Positions 59,023-64,000 of a DNA stretch of 64,000 nucleotides are shown piece after piece. Each line of letters starts with the position of its first letter. The first letter of the stretch is position 1. Source of the DNA: Sphaerisporangium viridialbum (lineage in GTDB: Bacteria > Actinomycetota > Actinomycetes > Streptosporangiales > Streptosporangiaceae). The translations under genes and the position numbers were made by a program. Location: assembly GCF_049674955.1 (NCBI RefSeq), contig NZ_CP187232.1, positions 3,100,001 through 3,164,000 of the forward strand, given 5' to 3'. Under the pieces are notes generated by a model that worked only from the letters and a program-made list of their open reading frames with translations, was not told where the DNA came from and searched no databases.

Positions 59023-60759
59023 TCAGAAGGGCATCGGGACCACGCAGGCCCGCAGCTCCTCGCCGAGGGCCTTGGCCTGGGCGTCCATGCGCGGGCTGGC
59101 CGCCACCCCCCGGCCGAGCAGGCCGCGCACGACGAAGTTCAGCGCGAGCAGGTTGGGCAGGCGGTGCCGCTCGACCTCCAGCGCGGCCGTGCCGGGGAGC
59201 AGGCTCCTGAGCCGGCCGGCCGTGAGGAACCCCTCCAGCCAGGCGTACTCCTCGGCCGTGCGGACCCAGACGCCGAGGTTGGCGTCGCCCCCCTTGTCGC
59301 CGGACCGGGCTCCCGCGACCGTGCCGAGCGGCGCGTGCCGCACGGTGGGCCGATCGCCCTCGGTACGATCCGTCGCGCCGTCCTCCGGCGGGGGCGGGAC
59401 CGGCGCGCCGGCGGCCTTCACGGGGGCGGGCTGGAGCCAGACCCGCTCGCCGCCCTCCCACACCTCCGCCCGTACGGCGGCGCGGGGCACCGCGGCGGGC
59501 CGGTAGACGCCGTACGCCGAGGCGTCGCCCGGGGGAGTGAGCCCGTAGAAGCCGGGATAGCTCGCCAGCCCGGTCTCGACCACCGCGGAGGAGAACGCGC
59601 GCCCCGCCCGGCGCTGGTCGGCGTCCATCACCGTGACGCGCAGCAGCGCCACCGGCGCGGGGGCCGCAGGGCTCGCGAGCGGCGTCAGCTCCACGTGCAC
59701 CTGGTCGAACGCCTCCCTCGGGACGCGCGCGAAGACGGCCTCCTCGGCCAGGCGGGCCTTCGCCTCGATGTCCAGGCCGGTGAGCACGAGCGTCATCGTG
59801 TTGCGGTAGCCGCCGACGTGGTTCAGCGCGACCTTCAGCGTGTCCGGCGGCGCCTCGCCCCTGACGCCCGACACCCTGACCCGGTCGTCCCCGGCCTGGG
59901 CCAGCTCGATCGTGTCGAAGCGCGCGGTCACGTCGGGACCGAGGTAGCGGGGCGAGCCGATCTCGTAGAGGAGCTGCGCGGTCACCGTGCCCACCGACAC
60001 CCGCCCGCCCGTGCCCGGGTGCTTGGTGATCACGCTGGAGCCGTCCGCGTGCAGCTCGGCGATCGGGAAGCCGCAGTGCGCGAGGTCCGGCACCTCGGTG
60101 AAGAACGCGTAGTTGCCGCCGGTCGCCTGGCAGCCGCACTCGATGATGTGCCCGGCGACCACGGACCCGGCGAGCGCGTCTAGGTCACCAGGGCCCCAGC
60201 CGTAGCGCCACATGCCAGGGCCGGTGACCAGCGCCGCGTCGGTCACCCTGCCGGTCACCACCACGTCGGCGCCGCCCGCCAGCGCGGCGGCGATCGGCTC
60301 GCCGCCGAGGTAGGCGTTCGCGGTGAGCGCCGCGGCCACCGGACTCTCGCCGGAGCCGGGCGGGTCACCGGAGCCGAGCAGGGCGCCGAGGTCGCGCCCG
60401 ATGAGGTCGTCGCCGGTCACGTGGGCCACCCGCACGGCGACGCCGAGACGGCCGGCCAGGTCGCTCACCGCCCGCGCGCACCCGGCGGGGTCGAGCCCTC
60501 CGGCGTTCGACACGATCTTGATGCCCCGGTCGGCGCACGTGCCGAGCACCTGCTCCATCTGGGTCAGGAACGTGCGCGCGTACCCTGGCCGGCCTTTGAG
60601 CCGGTTGCCGGCGAGGATGAGCATGGTCAGCTCGGCCAGCCAGTCGCCGGTCAGCACGTCGATGGGCCCGCCCTCGACCATCTCCCTGGCGGCCGACAGC
60701 CTGTCGCCGTAGAACCCGCTGCAGTTGGCGATGCGCAGCGGGCCGGCGGCGCCCGTCAC
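59023..60759 (-). CDS. AtuA-like acyclic terpene utilisation protein (DUF1446)
   Basis: 578 residues. Starts RIANCSGFYGDRLSAAREMV, with LTGDWLAELTMLIL, IKIVSNAGGLDPAGCARAVSDL and VVTGRVTDAALVTGP, all typical of the AtuA/DUF1446 family. AtuA belongs to operons that break down citronellol and geraniol through geranyl-CoA carboxylase; its own reaction is not settled. The C-terminal region includes a AtuA-like ferredoxin-type fold (GTVAGARSGDKGGDANLGVW). GTG 60759 overlaps the hydratase stop (GTGA). Operon order here is carboxyltransferase, carboxylase alpha, hydratase, this gene. Confidence 0.85.
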   Translation of the reverse strand: MTGAAGPLRIANCSGFYGDRLSAAREMVEGGPIDVLTGDWLAELTMLILAGNRLKGRPGYARTFLTQMEQVLGTCADRGIKIVSNAGGLDPAGCARAVSDLAGRLGVAVRVAHVTGDDLIGRDLGALLGSGDPPGSGESPVAAALTANAYLGGEPIAAALAGGADVVVTGRVTDAALVTGPGMWRYGWGPGDLDALAGSVVAGHIIECGCQATGGNYAFFTEVPDLAHCGFPIAELHADGSSVITKHPGTGGRVSVGTVTAQLLYEIGSPRYLGPDVTARFDTIELAQAGDDRVRVSGVRGEAPPDTLKVALNHVGGYRNTMTLVLTGLDIEAKARLAEEAVFARVPREAFDQVHVELTPLASPAAPAPVALLRVTVMDADQRRAGRAFSSAVVETGLASYPGFYGLTPPGDASAYGVYRPAAVPRAAVRAEVWEGGERVWLQPAPVKAAGAPVPPPPEDGATDRTEGDRPTVRHAPLGTVAGARSGDKGGDANLGVWVRTAEEYAWLEGFLTAGRLRSLLPGTAALEVERHRLPNLLALNFVVRGLLGRGVAASPRMDAQAKALGEELRACVVPMPF

Positions 60760-61555
60760 GGGGCCGTGTCCCCTTCGGACCCGGGCTCCGGGATCCAGGA
60801 GGCGGGGCGCTTCTCCATGAAGGCGCGGATGCCCTCCTGGCCCTCCGGGGAGGTGAAGCGCTGGGCGGAGAGCCTCGCCATCTCGCGCATGCCGTCGTCC
60901 ACCGACATGCCGGGCACGGTGCGGACGAGCTGCTTGGTGATCGCGAGGGACTCCGGGCCGCCGCGCAGCAGCATGCCGGCGTAGTGCGCGACGGTGGCGT
61001 CGAGCTCCTCGGCGGCGACGGCCCGGGTCAGCAGCCCGATCTCCGCGGCGCGGGCGGCGCCGAACACCTCTCCGGTGAGGAAGTACTCCGCGGCGGCGCG
61101 CGGGTCGAGGCGGCGCAGCACGGTCACCGAGATCATGGCGGGCACCACGCCGAGCCGTACCTCGCTGAAGGCGAACGTCGCCGAGTCGGGGGCGATCGCG
61201 AAGTCGCACGCGGCCACCAGCCCGAGGCCGCCGGCGCGGGCGGTGCCGTTCAGGCGGCAGATGACCGGCTTGGGGCTGCCCCAGACCAGGCTCATGATCT
61301 CCGGGAACGAGGCGGTCACCGGCGCGTCGTGCATGCCGTTCTGGGCGGGCGCCTGCTCCTTCAGGTCGGCGCCCGAGCAGAAGACCGGGCCCGTGCCGGT
61401 CAGCACGATCACGCGGACGCCCTCGTCGCCGATGGCGTGGTGCAGCACGCGCTCCAGCTCGCCGAGGAGCCGCACGGACAGCGCGTTGCGGTTGTGCGGC
61501 GAGTCCAGCGTGATCGTGGCGACGCCGCCGCGCGCTTCGTGGCGGACCAGAGCCG

Positions 61556-61559
<4 letters not shown>
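60756..61559 (-). CDS. Enoyl-CoA hydratase / isomerase
   Basis: 267 residues of the crotonase family. Oxyanion-hole segments SGADLKEQ and ARAGGLGLVAACDFAIA, and FSEVRLGVVPAMISVTVLRR with the catalytic acid region. It adds water to an unsaturated acyl-CoA, for example isohexenylglutaconyl-CoA in Atu-type pathways. ATG 61559 overlaps the carboxylase stop (ATGA). The last 15 residues are a Pro/Glu tail beyond the family end. Confidence 0.9.
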
Positions 61560-63535
<1,976 letters not shown>

Positions 63536-63539
63536 TCGC

Positions 63540-64000
63540 TCACATCCGGAAGACGCCGAAACCGGCGGGGGCGGGGGCGGGGGCGACCTCGCCGATGGCC
63601 GACAGGCACAGGCCGAGGACGGTGCGGGTGTCGCGCGGGTCGATCACCCCGTCGTCGTACAGGCGCCCGGACAGGAAGAAGGGCAGTGACTCCGACTCGA
63701 TCTGGGCCTCGACCATCTGCCGCATCGCCGCGTCGGCCTCCTCGTCGTACACCTGGCCGCGTGCCTCGGCCGACGCGCGCCCGACGATCGACAGCACTCC
63801 CGCGAGCTGCGCGGGGCCCATGACCGCGGACTTCGCGCTCGGCCAGGAGAACAGGAAGCGCGGATCGTACGCCCGCCCGCACATGCCGTAGTTGCCCGCC
63901 CCGTAGGAGGCGCCCATGACGACGGTGAGGTGCGGGACGGTGGAGTTGGACACCGCGTTGATCATCATGGCGCCGTGCTTGATGATGCCGCCCTGCTCGT
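63540..64000 (-). CDS. Acyl-CoA carboxylase carboxyltransferase, beta subunit (5' partial)
   Basis: Only the C-terminal 153 residues fall in the window; the frame is open past base 64000. Reads KHGAMMINAVSNSTVPHL, GASYGAGNYGMCGRAYDPRF, SAVMGPAQLAGVLSIV and RDTRTVLGLCLSAIGE, typical of methylcrotonyl/geranyl-CoA carboxyltransferases. It partners the alpha subunit encoded 4 nt downstream. Upstream genes of the operon are not visible. Confidence 0.9.
   Translation of the reverse strand, partial: EQGGIIKHGAMMINAVSNSTVPHLTVVMGASYGAGNYGMCGRAYDPRFLFSWPSAKSAVMGPAQLAGVLSIVGRASAEARGQVYDEEADAAMRQMVEAQIESESLPFFLSGRLYDDGVIDPRDTRTVLGLCLSAIGEVAPAPAPAGFGVFRM

Overview
The DNA is very GC-rich, packed with overlapping ATGA/GTGA gene junctions and GTG starts, and carries families typical of filamentous actinomycetes: an AfsR/SARP-type regulator, an XRE/DUF5753 regulator next to a DUF397 protein, PadR and TetR regulators, and a PsuK/PsuG pair. 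I infer a Streptosporangiaceae-like actinomycete; the family is a guess and the phylum is secure.

Layout. 1-4 kb: the end of a secreted repeat protein, an isocitrate lyase/PEP-mutase family enzyme and a drug-type ABC exporter whose permease carries a frameshift at a homopolymer. 4.1-10.6 kb: a TetR regulator divergent from a leucine/isovalerate-type operon (methylcrotonyl-CoA carboxylase beta and alpha, HMG-CoA lyase, acyl-CoA dehydrogenase), with three GTTA-N8-TAAC operator-like palindromes. 11.1-23.6 kb: an accessory island. Its core is a 1590-residue caspase / Hsp90-type ATPase / tandem winged-helix-like protein followed by a putative zinc-ribbon protein and a small membrane protein. A decayed TauD-type oxygenase, a helical-repeat membrane protein, a Nudix hydrolase, a 172-residue protein and a membrane M48 protease with a lipocalin-like tail follow. 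A truncated SnoaL-like gene marks the right edge.

23.9-36 kb: GNAT, a sigma-region-4-like protein, pseudouridine catabolism (psuK, psuG), a PYROXD2-like oxidoreductase, a two-component system, a GT2-GtrA / GT39 glycosyltransferase pair and a ferritin-like protein. 36-41.7 kb: an acyl-CoA synthetase (ADP-forming type), a TetR regulator and an acyl-CoA dehydrogenase, with three copies of a TGACTGG-N4-CCAGTCA-like palindrome. 41.8-49 kb: an AfsR-like regulator, an FAD monooxygenase, a leucine-rich-repeat protein, a methyltransferase and PadR. 49.1-56.5 kb: a polyamine-type ABC importer without ATPase, divergent from an oxidoreductase / Rieske oxygenase / aminotransferase operon. A fourth copy of the 39-40 kb palindrome lies between them, which suggests one regulon. 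56.5-59 kb: an XRE/DUF397 cluster and a DinB protein. 59-64 kb: a second biotin-carboxylase operon of the Atu type (AtuA/DUF1446, enoyl-CoA hydratase, carboxylase alpha, partial carboxyltransferase).

The candidate novel system is the caspase-Hsp90 operon at 11148-17026, which resembles predicted NTP-dependent conflict (anti-phage / cell-suicide) systems. No RNA gene, CRISPR array or intact transposase was recognised.
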